Below, in pieces: positions 46,152-57,622 of a DNA stretch of 64,000 nt. Position 1 is the stretch's first letter, and every line of letters begins with the position of its first letter. The translations under genes and the position numbers were made by a program. The stretch spans positions 5,229,661-5,293,660 of the forward strand of contig OX359250.1 of NCBI GenBank assembly GCA_947179485.1, in the 5' to 3' direction. This DNA comes from Allacma fusca. Lineage: Eukaryota > Arthropoda > Collembola > Symphypleona > Sminthuridae. The notes under the pieces are model-generated. The model ran no database searches. It had not been told where the DNA came from and worked only from the letters and a program-made list of their open reading frames with translations.

Positions 46152-48655
46152 ATGGCAAAATCTTACGATTACTTGTTCAAGTTGCTATTAATTGGAGACT
46201 CTGGTGTGGGCAAGACTTGTTTACTATTCCGATTCAGTGAAGATGCATTTAATTCCACGTTCATTTCCACGATTGGTAAGCCTCATTTCTTTCTTCCAAC
46301 CGATTATCTCTGTTCTGAGTCAAGGGTGCGGTATCCTCAGTTAACTTCATTTTCATGTCCCATGAGTCAGTCCTCGCCCTGTCCTCATTCACTTATTTTT
46401 GCTTTCTTTCAGGAATCGACTTTAAGATAAGGACAATTGAATTAGATGGGAAGAAAATCAAATTGCAAATATGGTGAGTCATCATATGTCAAAGTCTCTT
46501 GTCACTTATGTATACCTGTAGCAGAGGCTTTTCCCTTCTCTCTCTCTCTCTCAAAGCCCATTTCGGGATGACCGTCGAGTCAGATGGGATTTGTTAGTTT
46601 CTGTCAAGTCGTCGGGAATTGTTGTATTTAAACATTTGGGTCGAAATCTTGGAGATCAGGAAATGACTTAGGGATCGTCCCAGGTCCTTTTACGGGGTGA
46701 AATCAAGCGGGAGTGAGTTTGACATGTATAATTCCTCACTCTTTTCCTCTTCTTTTTTTTCAGGGATACGGCTGGCCAAGAGCGCTTTCGCACAATCACT
46801 ACAGCCTATTACCGTGGAGCCATGGGGATCATGCTTGTATATGACATTACTAACGAGAAAACATTTGAGAATATAAAAAACTGGATACGAAACATTGAAG
46901 AGCATGCCGGTGAGATTTGTAGTTTGAAGGGTTTTTTTTTTTGTATTAGAATAAATTATGAAGTGAGGTGATTGAATTCCTGAGGTTGTTCTTTTCCAGC
47001 TCCTGACGTCCAAAAAATGATACTCGGTAACAAATGCGACATGAATGATAAGCGTGTCGTGACGAAGGATAGAGGTGAACAGTTGGCTCTGGAGTATGGT
47101 ATTAGGTGAGAAAATCAGTGTTCATTTATTATGTCAGTACTAATATACACACGTTTCTACATTGTTTTGTAAAGTTGTCCGGGAAACTAAGAAATGTAGA
47201 TGAATCTCTTATTTTTTATACTTAAATGTTAAAATCTGCAACAGCATCGAAAGGTATGAAGCTAGTGTGTGGTCAGGCCGGACCGAATGATTTGTTGCGC
47301 CTGGCGGAAGCCTTTATCCGATACTAAGAACAAGAGAACAAACAAGTGTGTGCTTCTAAGATAAACATACTTTATGTCAAAAGAGATTTGGTATCTTTCT
47401 TATTTGTTTTGTCTTTATGGGATTTTATCGTCTCTGCAACTGGTGGATGTCCTGCCTTAGTACTGTTAACGTAGTGCTAATTCTCATTCACTGGGCAGCA
47501 TGTGTAACTCACGGAATGGAATTTTAGGATAAGTACAGAGTGTAAGCATTTGTATTCCCAGTGGCCAGAGTTGCTTGTCTACTCGTACGTTTGAATCGAT
47601 AGGTGCTGGAAAAACTTGAGGCTGAAGGTTTTTTGGCAGTGTGATATGAATCCGTTTTGAGTTTATTTATTTATAGAATAGTATGACTTCCAGCGTAAAG
47701 AAGATGTCATTAGAGTAAAACAAGATTTTCAGCACTGCCTCAGCCTTTTAATAACTCTATAAATCATCTAATGCTTTATTTAATAATAACGTTACCATTA
47801 TCTTTAGAATGCTTTCCAAATCAATCTTTAGGGAACCGGAAAACTCAACAGTCAAATAATCAACAGTTGTTGAAAAAATTAAATTGCAAAACTGCTCGAG
47901 AATATTGAGTACTGGTTTATTCGGGTGATCTGAGTGTGTCTTCCCTCATATAAATTCGAATGAAATAAGCTATTTTGTATTTCCCTAGAGGCCGGAATCG
48001 TGCAGGTCATGAAATTATAACTTTCACATGTTGGTGCTATATTAAAGAATGATCCAAGAAGCCTTCTCCTAAACTTATATAGGAGTAGTACCTGCAACAG
48101 TTTCCAATTTTATGGTTACAGCTCCTTTAATTCTAACAATCTACAAGTTCTTGCAACATTGAAAAATAATCCGTCGTATGAAGTATCCAGGGATTCTACC
48201 ATTGTAACTAGATTTAACGTATGTTAAGTTCTGCTGTATTTTCGACATCGAATATCCCGTTGTAAGGAAAGAATTCACACTTGCAGGTTTCGGTGATCCG
48301 TTTGTGCTACTTTCTTCAGTACTCACTTAATTTTACTGTTATTCATCTACATATCTCGATAGTCGTATCATAAGAAGAAAATGTCTTTTTAGGCAGAGTT
48401 CAGGAAATACCAATATTATAATCAAATGGTGTTGATTGTAGATTCATGGAAACATCCGCTAAAGCCTCAATGAATGTGGAGGAGTCATTCTACATTCTCT
48501 CACGGGATATCAAAGCTCACATTGACAAGAAGATGGAAGGAAAGAATACGAGCGAAGGCCGGAATCCACCTTCCGTGATCAGACCAACACCAGACGGCGG
48601 AGGCGGTTTTAAAGGAAATAAACCTTCATGGTTCTCAAGATGTACCGTTTTGTAA
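46152..48655 (+). CDS. Rab8: Rab8-type small GTPase
   Basis: Five exons: 46152-46275, 46413-46473, 46764-46909, 47000-47105, 48442-48655. They join in phase to 651 bases, 216 aa, a normal Rab length. Rab8 is a GTP-switched membrane protein that guides exocytic vesicles from the trans-Golgi and recycling compartments to the plasma membrane and cilia. Seen: P-loop GDSGVGKT (15-22), switch I and effector region [14 protein letters not shown] typical of Rab8, DTAGQE (63-68), NKCD (121-124), ETSAK (149-153), and the C-terminal prenylation box CTVL (213-216), a CaaX form as in Rab8 rather than a double-cysteine Rab tail. The effector region and [14 protein letters not shown] start separate it from Rab10 and Rab13. 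Introns are GT-AG; intron 4 is 1.3 kb. The ATG follows a likely 5'-UTR acceptor. Nothing is broken. Confidence 0.96.
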
Positions 48656-48673
48656 ATACTATCATTTATTATA

Positions 48674-48679
48674 AATAAA
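48674..48679 (+). terminator. Poly(A) signal of the Rab8-type gene
   Basis: AATAAA lies 19 bases after the stop codon, followed by a T-rich stretch. This would give a very short 3' UTR; later AATAAA copies (for example near 49028) could serve a longer form. Confidence 0.6.
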
Positions 48680-51555
48680 ACTTTTTGTTTACTCAGTCTA
48701 ATTAAAACATTGCCGTTTAGAATTATTCCTAGTATGTACCGTCTAATATTCTACTTGTTTGGCATTTCAGTTTTGTAGTTTCAATAGGCTTTAAGAGCTC
48801 CAACTAGCTAATAATAATGCTTTCTAACAACGGAATATTGATCTGGCATCAAATGAGAAAATTGAAACTGAAGGAGTTTTGTAATTTTCAGTAATTTTAT
48901 TCCCTATAGGCCTACAGTAGTCTTAGTATTATTTTTCAAAAAAAGTTCTTTCATATTCTTTCTTAAAAACTATTAGTCTGGAGCCAATGGAGGGGATTGC
49001 TATGAGGAGTGTTCACCCCTAGTTATTCAATAAAACGTGGAATTGCATTTTTCACTTTTATTGTAACTACAGTGCAGTGGTGAGCAACGTTATAACAATA
49101 ATAATTCAAAATACTCGTAATGAGAAATAATGCTGTAATGTCTTCCTTCAATACTTAATCTTAAAGTAAACCGAGAACCATGATTTACAAATAACGTCAA
49201 ACAGGTCACGGGAGCATTATTATCGGCTATTTCGGATTTTAGTTGCTGCCATCTCGTAGATGTCACGTATTGCTCTGTAAATATCATCGTTTCTCATTTA
49301 TAGAGTATTACGTTTTTGTAAGTTCTAATTTATTTTAAGGAGCACGTGTTTTATTGTGCGTGATAAAAATGTTCATTAAGGGCTAGATTACGCCGTTCAA
49401 TTGAATTCATACAAGTACAAAAATCATGATCCAATCGACGATGACATTTCTTTTTAGGGTTAATAATCTGATCATGAGATCGCCAAATATTATTCACGGT
49501 TGTTATCAAGTTCTTTTTTACACACTGGACTCAGCTTTTTGAATCAGGCAGATTCAGGGTACTTCCAATTAAATAGTGCAATGAATAATCTTGAAGTTTG
49601 ACTTTGGAAAAAACCTTTGAATACGATGTAATTAAACACTATGGAGTAAGGGCTGTATAATTTTACTGACAATTTAAGGGGACCGAAACCGTGGTCCGAT
49701 GTATTCCCTCGGGATGTAATAATGTAAGCCCTCCGACATAATCTGTCCAGAGATTATCTCTCGCTGCGAGGAGATAATCCCTCCCAATAACATTAAAAAC
49801 CTTATGTTTCAGCTATTTCTATAGAAACGTTTTTTAACCCTTGCATATCCGTAAAATTGTTTCTTTCAACAAGTCAATCAGTGGAACTGTAGTTACAGCC
49901 TAGATAGCGTAAGGCACTTATGGGTCATTAATACGACTGAATTGGAGCAGCTGTTGAAAGATTGAGATACACCTATTATAAAGTCCATGCACTTGACTCG
50001 CAACATAGAGTCTTGCATATTTCAGTTATATCATTGAAACGGTAAATTTAATTAACTACCAATCTAGTTACGTCACAATATGTTTACATATAGGGTATTG
50101 TGATCCAATCTTGGCAGTAACGTCAGATTAGGTTATTGAGGCTAAGTATGTATAAGTTTACGATTGTAAGTTACGTTGTTGAAGTAAAGTTTGATTAGCT
50201 AAACCCTTTAGGTTTAGATTCGTGAAATAAAATTCCATCAATTAATACCAAGTTGAGTATTTCAACCCAATTAGGTTATTTGATTTCTACACTTTGTTGT
50301 TTTTCTCCACGGTACTGTACTGCCAGGCTTAGGGATGGAAAACGTTTTTGAAAAACGGTTACAACAGATAATTGAATATATTTTTGATAACGTTACAGAA
50401 AACGCTAAAATAGCAATTTGGTTAAACGAAAATCAAACGTAAAACAATTTTGGACAAAAATGTAAACAAAACACAAATCAAATTATTACTCCGGTTTTCG
50501 TTTTTGCTTACGCCCTCCTCGTCAAACCCGTGTCGCACTTTCGTTCCTGGACATAGAGTGTAAGTGAACAGCAACAAGGCAGGAAAATGGTTGTTAAACG
50601 CAATGTACTTATAGTGAATAGTATAAGTATATGAAATATGAACACCAAACTTCAACGTGTCATACGTCCGGTCACATTAATCCAGTGAGGACTACTATAA
50701 AATTTAAGAGCAAACCTTTTAATAACGCATTAATTTTAGAAAATATACATGGATTAAAATACACTGGATTCTTGACTAAGCCCAAGAAAAAAACCTTAAA
50801 TACATAATTTTAATGAATGGACGACAACGTGATTGTTACGAATCTGCCTGCAAAACTTATTTCGTTTTGACCCTATAGTCGTTATGTCGGTAATATAAAA
50901 ATCTAGACCAATTTCGATGAAACTTTTTCTGAACATTGTGGTTGCAAATTGTAAGGCTGATTTCATAGTTCATTGAAATCGGTCAATAGTTTTGGGACTA
51001 ATAGTGTAGAAATCAAAATTTTGCAAACGATTTTCGCCTCCAAACGCACCCCTCCCAGTCCAACCAAATAATCGGACAACCAGCCCTCAAATGTCCATTA
51101 CTGGAAATCAGAGCCATGCTTTGTGTTGATTGGACGTAACAACGTACGGAAATGGGTATTTTACTGGGGGCCGACGCCAACCTGACCATGTCTAAAAACT
51201 CTGTTGAACATTAAAATGGAGACCAAGACTCATCAAATTCTTCGACCAAACATAAAAATGATTAACTTTGAGAAACAATAATTATTTAAACAAGTTAATT
51301 TAATTCAAAAATCGTTTTCAACCTTTAAGACCGAATATGTTGCAACCGTAAACCGTTTTCAATAAAAGCCATAAATGTGTAAAACCGAAAACGTAAACAC
51401 AAACTGAATATAAAATTTCAAAAACCTGCACACTAAACCAAAACCGTAATTTTTGGTTTTCGAATCCTAGTTAGGCTTTTTAAAGTTTATAACCATTATC
51501 TTAATATGACAATATATACATTTACAGGGTGAGCAGAAACATGTTTATGCTTACC
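48680..51555. other. Non-coding spacer with a weak dispersed repeat
   Basis: No exon is supported. Around 50880-51010 are words shared with the elements at 52774-53170 and 55000-55425 (CAATTTCGATGAAACTTTTT, TTGAAATCGG, ATAGTTTT), so a decayed relative of that family is present. An imperfect inverted pair GATTATCTC/GGAGATAATC lies near 49757-49790. Confidence 0.45.
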
Positions 51556-51900
51556 AGTAAACCTCGCCCCATGCCCACTAGGGGATCGGAATGAAATTTT
51601 GTGTGAGCTTAGGTAGCTGGCCCAATAGCCCAGGGCGGACAAGTTACAAATTCTAACTCGTCGCTAAAAGTCCGTCGTCCGTCCCTATGTCCAACTTATA
51701 TCTTCCAATGTTGCATCACATCCCATAAGAAATTTTCAGTTTCGAAAGTTGGTGATGTTAGGTAATATATGCTAAAAGGACACATTTTGGGATGAAATCA
51801 ACATAAGTGGTTCCAAAGCTCACATACATACTAAACCAAACCAATACTGGTCACACTAGAATTTTTCACAACAGACTGTCCAACATTGGTCACAACAGAT

Positions 51901-52212
51901 TTCCTGGCCTCAGGTTGACCCATATTCGTCCCAACAGGTTTCCTGACCTCGGATTGACCCATATTCGTTCAAACTGGTTTTCTGATCTCGGATTGACCCA
52001 TATTCGTCCCAACTGGTTTCCTGGCCTCAGATTGGCCCATATTCGTCCCAACTGGTTTTCTGGCCTCGCATTGACCCATATTCGTCCCAACTGGTTTCCT
52101 GACCTCAGATTGACCCATATTCGTCACAACTGGTTTCCTGACCTCAGATTAGCCCATATTCATCATAACTGGTTTCCTGGCCTCTGATTGACCCATATTC
52201 AACACAACTAAC
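51901..52212. repeat. 39-bp minisatellite, eight units
   Basis: TTCCTG(G/A)CCTC units start at 51901 and recur every 39 bp to 52174, each with GACCCATATTCGTC and AACTGG. A 126-codon open frame on the plus strand (13-residue repeat) follows from 39 being a multiple of 3. Degenerate units continue to about 52350. Confidence 0.9.
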
Positions 52213-52773
52213 TTCTTGGTTGTTAGTTGTTTACTATCGGGCATAGCTGGTTTCTAGGTCTATTGATCACAAATTTTTCCTGGTCCAAAATTGGTAATAG
52301 CTGGTTTGTTGACCCCAGATTTGCCCATATTGGTCACAACAGTTGTTTGACCTCAGATTGGTCAATATGGTCAATCATTTCCAAAGAAACCACTTTTTGC
52401 CACTAATAAGCGAAATGTTTTTAGGAACGCTACACAGTCCATCAAAAAATCGCAAGGTCAGAATTTTCTGCTTTTTAGTCAAACTTACTTTACCTTTACG
52501 AATTTACATTTCCCCAACCTTGTCCAGAATTCTGAACACAGTGACCTGCTGACCAAAGAAAAACTGGGAAAATCAAACCATTAAATAACATGGGCCATTC
52601 TGCTCTGCGGCCAAGAAATCAGTAATGGCCAATAATAAATGATGTGAAGCCAAAACATCAGCTGTGAGCAATACTAACCAATCTAAGGCCAAGAGACAAG
52701 CTTTGACCAATATGGACAAATCCGAGGTCAATTCAATTATTTTCAATGCGACGTTACTATGATTCGTTTATTA

Positions 52774-53170
52774 GGGTGGCGTCAGCCCCCTAGTATGTAA
52801 AATAGCCTTATCCGTACGTCCGTGTGTGCCTCCGCACGATTATGCAAAAACTACTGAACCGATTTCAATGAAATTTTTTATGTACATTACTTGTATCAAA
52901 AGTAAGGCTGAGTTCGTATTGGGTTGAATCCGGCCGGATAGTTTTTTAGAAAAAAATTCTTGAAATTTTGAACTTTGTCAAATGACTGTTAACTCTAAAA
53001 CTACTAATTCGATTTCAATGAAACTTTTTGTGAATATTGCTTATGTAAAAAGTAATGGCTAGCGTCTATGTGGTTGAAATCGGCCCGATAGTTTTTTCGA
53101 AACAAATTCTGAAATTTCGAAAAAAAAACGAAAATTTATCCTACTTTGACGGCGGTAGCTGACGCCACCC
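52774..53170. mobile_element. TA-flanked MITE with GGGTGGCGTCAGC ends
   Basis: 397 bp. Ends GGGTGGCGTCAGC and GCTGACGCCACCC are exact reverse complements, each flanked by TA, as for Tc1/mariner-type insertion. Inside are two diverged direct units about 150 bp apart, starting near 52861 and 53011 (GATTTCAATGAAA, AGTAA, TTGAAATCGGCC, GATAGTTTTTT). There is no coding capacity. Confidence 0.8.
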
Positions 53171-53373
53171 TACGCGAAACCTCAAATTATCACGTAGCGA
53201 TGATTTTTTATTATTATTCTTTTATTTTCATCCTTAGCAAATAAGGATGTGAGAAAAGCGCAACTTTTGTCCGACTGGGGTATTGGCCCAGCTACCTGAG
53301 TTCACGAAACATTTTATTCCGATCCCGAGTGGGCATGATGCGAGGTTTACTTGTTAGAATATGTATGAGGGTT

Positions 53374-54040
53374 CTAGGCCAACTGCCACCCCCACAACTG
53401 CCACCAGGATAACTGCCACTTGCATATCTGCCCCTTTTAAGAAAACTTATTTCACGCTCTTAATGGTGGCTCTTAAAACTACCATTCTGTTAACACCCTT
53501 CTGATATTGAAACCACTAGTGTCCCTACCGCCGACGATGCTGCGTCAATATGTTTGAGGTCCGGAATGTCCCGTGACATCGTGGTTTGCGCCATTCCAAA
53601 AACTTTTGTGTCATGGCAAAATCCTATGCTAAGCGGCGTTGCCAATCCTATGCTAAGCGGCGTTGCCAATCCTATGCTAAGCGCAAATGCTAAGGTTTAT
53701 TGCAATACATGTGGCTGGCGCCTTTTTATAAACTGTAGTACAAAAATGAGTAGCCATTTTATAAGCTTCATGCATGCAGCATAAAAATAACTAAGCTTAG
53801 TCATTGTCTAACACACGTTTGCAACGGCGCTTAGCATTGGTTTGTGCCACAACACTTAGCAGTCTTTACAATGACGCTTAGCATAGGTCTTTGCAAAAAT
53901 CACTTAACATAGGCTGTTAGCATTGTCTAGGGGCAGTTCTCCGGGTGGTAGTTGGTTTTGTGGCAGTTGTTACAGCTTACATATTTTGACCGGTGGCAAA
54001 AAATTATTGTGGCAGTTATCCGGATGGCAGCTGGCCGGAC
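53374..54040. mobile_element. Foldback-type element with AACTGCCAC and CTATGCTAAGCG arrays
   Basis: The left arm has GGCCAACTGCCAC followed by more AACTGCCAC words. The right arm ends GTGGCAGTTATCCGGATGGC, then AGCTGGCC, the mirror image. Inside, a 24-bp tandem repeat (AATCCTATGCTAAGCGGCGT...) at about 53620-53690 is mirrored by CGCTTAGCATAGG words at about 53820-53910. Thus both outer and inner repeat families appear in opposite orientation on the two sides. It directly abuts the foldback element at 51556-53351. No coding region or target duplication was recognised. Confidence 0.65.
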
Positions 54041-54999
54041 ACGATTTATGAGTGACTCTTACAAACGATTTGGTTTTTTATCCAACGAACTGTATGTCTT
54101 CTCATTCAATCCATATTAAATTATTGCGCTTCGTGAAATGAATCTAACGTACATCTTGGTCCTGAAGTGTAGACAGAACGAAGTGCAGTTGCATTGTAAC
54201 TGGAAATCTTGGGATTATAAATTATCTCCGTACTCCATATTTATTTCACAATGTCTTCCATTTTGAAGACACCACAAATGGTTCAGGTTATAATCACTAA
54301 TTAGTGTGGTTTTACAGTAAAATGAATATAAAATTAAGGTTTAAAGTCGATACCAGAGAAAGGCTGTTTAGCGTGAATATTTTTTATAGGAACATCCTTG
54401 AAGGGTTCTACATATCTACTATAGTAAACGTCCGTTATAAGAGATCAGCTTTTAATGGATATATCGCTACAAGGGATACATTATCTCGGTCACACCAAAA
54501 GATCAATACATGAAATATAATGTACAGCATCATCATACGAATTTGTGCGTATGTAGTTAAACCAAGCAACATATAATTTCTGTATCAATAATATTACAAA
54601 CAGATTTACACTTTACATTTACGTACATGCATGTATAAAAAATACAAATAATATAATAACAGTTCGCTTATCATTCGTATTTCAGGTAAATCGATCCGAT
54701 TCAGAAAACCACTTCGTATAGGGGCATAGTCGTCTTATATTACACGTAATTATACAACAATAATTACTACATAATAATAAATAAACCTACACGTAATAAA
54801 TCCAATAAAAATATAATTATTATATTAACATTTGGCATAATACTGTAAAGCCCATTACCGCCAGCACAGCCCCAAGGCATCAGTATCAATGGATATCAGT
54901 GTCTCGCGTTCAGACTTCTCAAATCAAACATTAAATACACCAATAAGGGAGCTACTGTGTAACTCGGCCCTGCAGCGCACGAAAAGTAAACACCAGGAA
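54041..54999. other. Non-coding spacer
   Basis: AT-rich, no exon supported. ATAGTAAACGTCCGTTATAAG near 54420 resembles one end of a pogo/Tigger-type MITE like that at 56874, without a clear partner. Confidence 0.4.
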
Positions 55000-55425
55000 G
55001 TAAAATAGCCGTACGTCCGTACGTCTGTGTGTCCTTCCGCACGATTACACAAAAACCGGTTATCCGATTTCAATGAAATTTTTTGTGGACATTACTTTTG
55101 TCAAACGTAAGGCTAAGTTTGTAGTTGGTTGAAATCGGCCGGATAGTTTTTGAGAAAAAAATTATGGAAAATTTGAACTTCAAGTCAAATGACAGCTATC
55201 TCCAAAACTACTGAATGTATTTCAATGAAATTTTTTGTGAGTATTGCTTATGTAAATAGTAATAGCTGTTGTTCATGTTGTTGAAATCGGCCTTGTAGTT
55301 TTTTCGAAAAAAAATCTCGAAATTTTGAACTTCAAGTCAAAATACAGCTATCTCAAAAACTACTGAATCGATTTCAACGGAATTTTTTGTGAATATTATG
55401 TAAATCGGAATGGATACGACACGAT
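55000..55425. repeat. Truncated relative of the 52774 MITE with three internal units
   Basis: It begins at the shared word GTAAAATAGCC plus CCGTACGTCCGT and lacks both inverted ends. Three direct units about 150 bp apart (GATTTCAATGAAATTTTTTG near 55067, related words near 55218 and 55368) show that the family varies in unit number. Its right edge meets the hAT-like copy at about 55426. Confidence 0.65.
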
Positions 55426-56456
55426 GCCTCGAATCAATGACAATATTTAGCTTCGTTGGTCAGACACTGATAAAAATAAAGTGTTGTGTAATTGTCATAA
55501 CAAGCAGTTGGATTACACCGTAAAGTGCCGTGCTAGCAAGAAAGTTTAAAAGCCCCAGTGGAGGTAAAACGGGAATTATCCAAATTTAGTATCACAACGT
55601 GTATTGCTCTCGAAATCGATGTGACCAAAGAAATTGCCTTAAGTTCACAAGAATCAGCGTTGGTCAAATCATTCTCAACAAGACGGTACCGAGATCGTCA
55701 AAACAAATTATACTTGATTATTATGCGTATAAAATATGACTGCAAACCCTGAATTGAAAAAAAAAATTAGATGACGACGAAAATTGCAGTTTTACTTTTC
55801 ACGAGTCCGAAGATGAGTTGATGTTGAGGATATTGTTGAATTATATTAACAATATAAAGGAGAACTAAGAGTTTACAAATTGCGATGTTTTCGCTTAAGG
55901 GGTATGCCACAAATGACGTCATGCATTTAGTCAGTCAGTCATATTGTTCGTGCATGATTTAACATGACATACTCACAATCAGTCAGTCCCTTCTTCATAA
56001 CATGACGTCATTTATCTGGGCGTATTTAACCCATACCCTTTGTTACTCTTACATAAAATCCCGTGCGAATTCGCAAGTTTAAATAACGACTTCAATATCC
56101 AAAATCATTAGTACTATCCCTAATTCATAAAGTCGCAGAGAGTTGTATAAGTAACATACGGGACAGAGTAACTGATAGTAGTTTTTTAAAACACAATTCC
56201 AACACAATTTAAGTAACAGTGAATTACAATTGTGCTATAACAATTTTAATTTAAAATGTGTACAAATTTATTGATGCATCTTGAAAACTAAAGGATACAA
56301 AAAACATATCGACTACATCATCTGTCGGATATACGCAGTTGTGTATCTACATATGTTCTGTTTAAGTTTACTCACATCATGCGGCTGAACCGATCTTCTA
56401 ACAAATGTTGTCTGTTGAATAAATTTTTTACATAGGGAGATCAAAATGGTCACATA

Positions 56457-57622
56457 CAGTGCTGCGATCGGGTCAAGTAATTTCAAAACTTGACCATGAA
56501 CTTGACTTGACCACGAAAATTCAAGTAATTTTCAAGGCACAACCTGAACTTGATTACTCGCGTTCGTGTAATTACTTGACTTGTCAAGTTCAAGTAATCA
56601 AGTAACTTTTGTACGACCCGAACTTGAACAAGTAGTTAAATTTCCAAACTTGACTTGAACTTGACTTGACCATGACTTGAACGCGACTTGAACTTGATAA
56701 TTCAAGTTAAGTATCACAAAAAATAAACATGGCCGCAAGCCGCAATAACTTGTCGAACTTGCTGGTACAAATTATTTCCTTCAGACTGAAAACCAAAACG
56801 CACTCAGAAAACAATTTTACTGCTACTTTTTATTTAAAACCATTCGAGGACCAATTTGAGCGTATTCTGAATACAGTAAAACTTCGAAATAAGGGAGTAT
56901 ATAATTTATAAAGGAATTTCCCTTATACGAAACGTCTAAAGCAATGTGTAAATGAAAGTTGGGGTCAAACAAATGCATCCCTGATATTGATACATTCCTT
57001 ATCAGCTGAGCCCTTATAACGGACTTTCACTGTATATCTGACGAGTTTTACCTGGTGTCAAGTTTTATTTAATGTTTATATACATATGTATATCTACATA
57101 TAATTACCTATTTGAGCATTACCAGTACTCTTAATTTAAAATTTAATAAACTAGTATTTACTTATTTTGTAAAGAGCCATCCAAGCTCAATTTATATTGG
57201 AATTTATTTACACAAGTTGAAAATAATAATTCTAAGCAACAATATGAATTACCAAGATAATTCTTTCATTTCATGGAGACGCCGCTGCAACAACTAACAA
57301 TGAGCAACGCCTGGTAAACGAGACCTTTATAAAACGGACTGGCATACGCAATCTAAAATTACTTGAACTTGACCATGAAATCTCAAGTTCATGGTCAAGT
57401 TTTTTCTTTCCATTACTTGACCCTGAACGTGACTTGAAATTCAAGTAAATTTCTCTTACTTGTACTTGAACCTGACTTGTCTTAGAATGTCATGGTCAAG
57501 ACGAGTACGTACTTGAACTTGACCCGAAAGATTCAAGTAAAAATATTGGCCTACTTGAACTTGACCCGAACTTGAACTTGACTTGAAAACTCAAGTATTA
57601 CTTGAACTTGTCCGCAGCACTA
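56457..57622. mobile_element. hAT-like element with CAAGTTCAAGT arrays
   Basis: 1166 bp. Left end CAGTGCTGCG, right end CGCAGCACTA, with flanks GTCACATA (56449-56456) and GCCACATA (57623-57630) matching at 7 of 8, an 8-bp target duplication. Both ends carry dense arrays of ACTTGAACTTGACTTGACC words in opposite orientation. The middle has no transposase; the short frame at 56729-56911 shows no domain and is partly made of the MITE below. Confidence 0.85.
56874..57032. mobile_element. pogo/Tigger-like MITE
   Basis: 159 bp flanked by TA on both sides. Left end CAGTAAAACTTCGAAATAAG and right end CCCTTATAACGGAC plus TTTCACTG are inverted relatives of each other, with the CAGT..AA start typical of pogo/Tigger ends. 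It is the innermost layer of the nest. Confidence 0.7.

Larger units (their letters stand above)
51556..53351. mobile_element. Large foldback-type element with minisatellite arms
   Basis: The ends are inverted over about 100 bp: AGTAAACCTCGC, CATGCCCACT, GGATCGGAAT, AGGTAGCTGG, CCAATA, CCCAG and CGGACAA occur in order from 51556 and, reverse-complemented, back from 53351. The left arm continues into a 39-bp tandem array (51901-52212). The right arm near 52600-52735 holds decayed inverted copies of the same units (TTGACCAATATGGACAAATC, GAGGTCAA). Arms made of tandem repeats are the hallmark of foldback elements. A small TA-flanked MITE (52774-53170) has inserted into the right arm. No transposase and no clear target duplication were seen. 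Confidence 0.65.

Noticed and set aside
51807..52187. 126-residue protein with 13-residue repeats
   Set aside because: It is a reading of the 39-bp minisatellite inside a foldback element.
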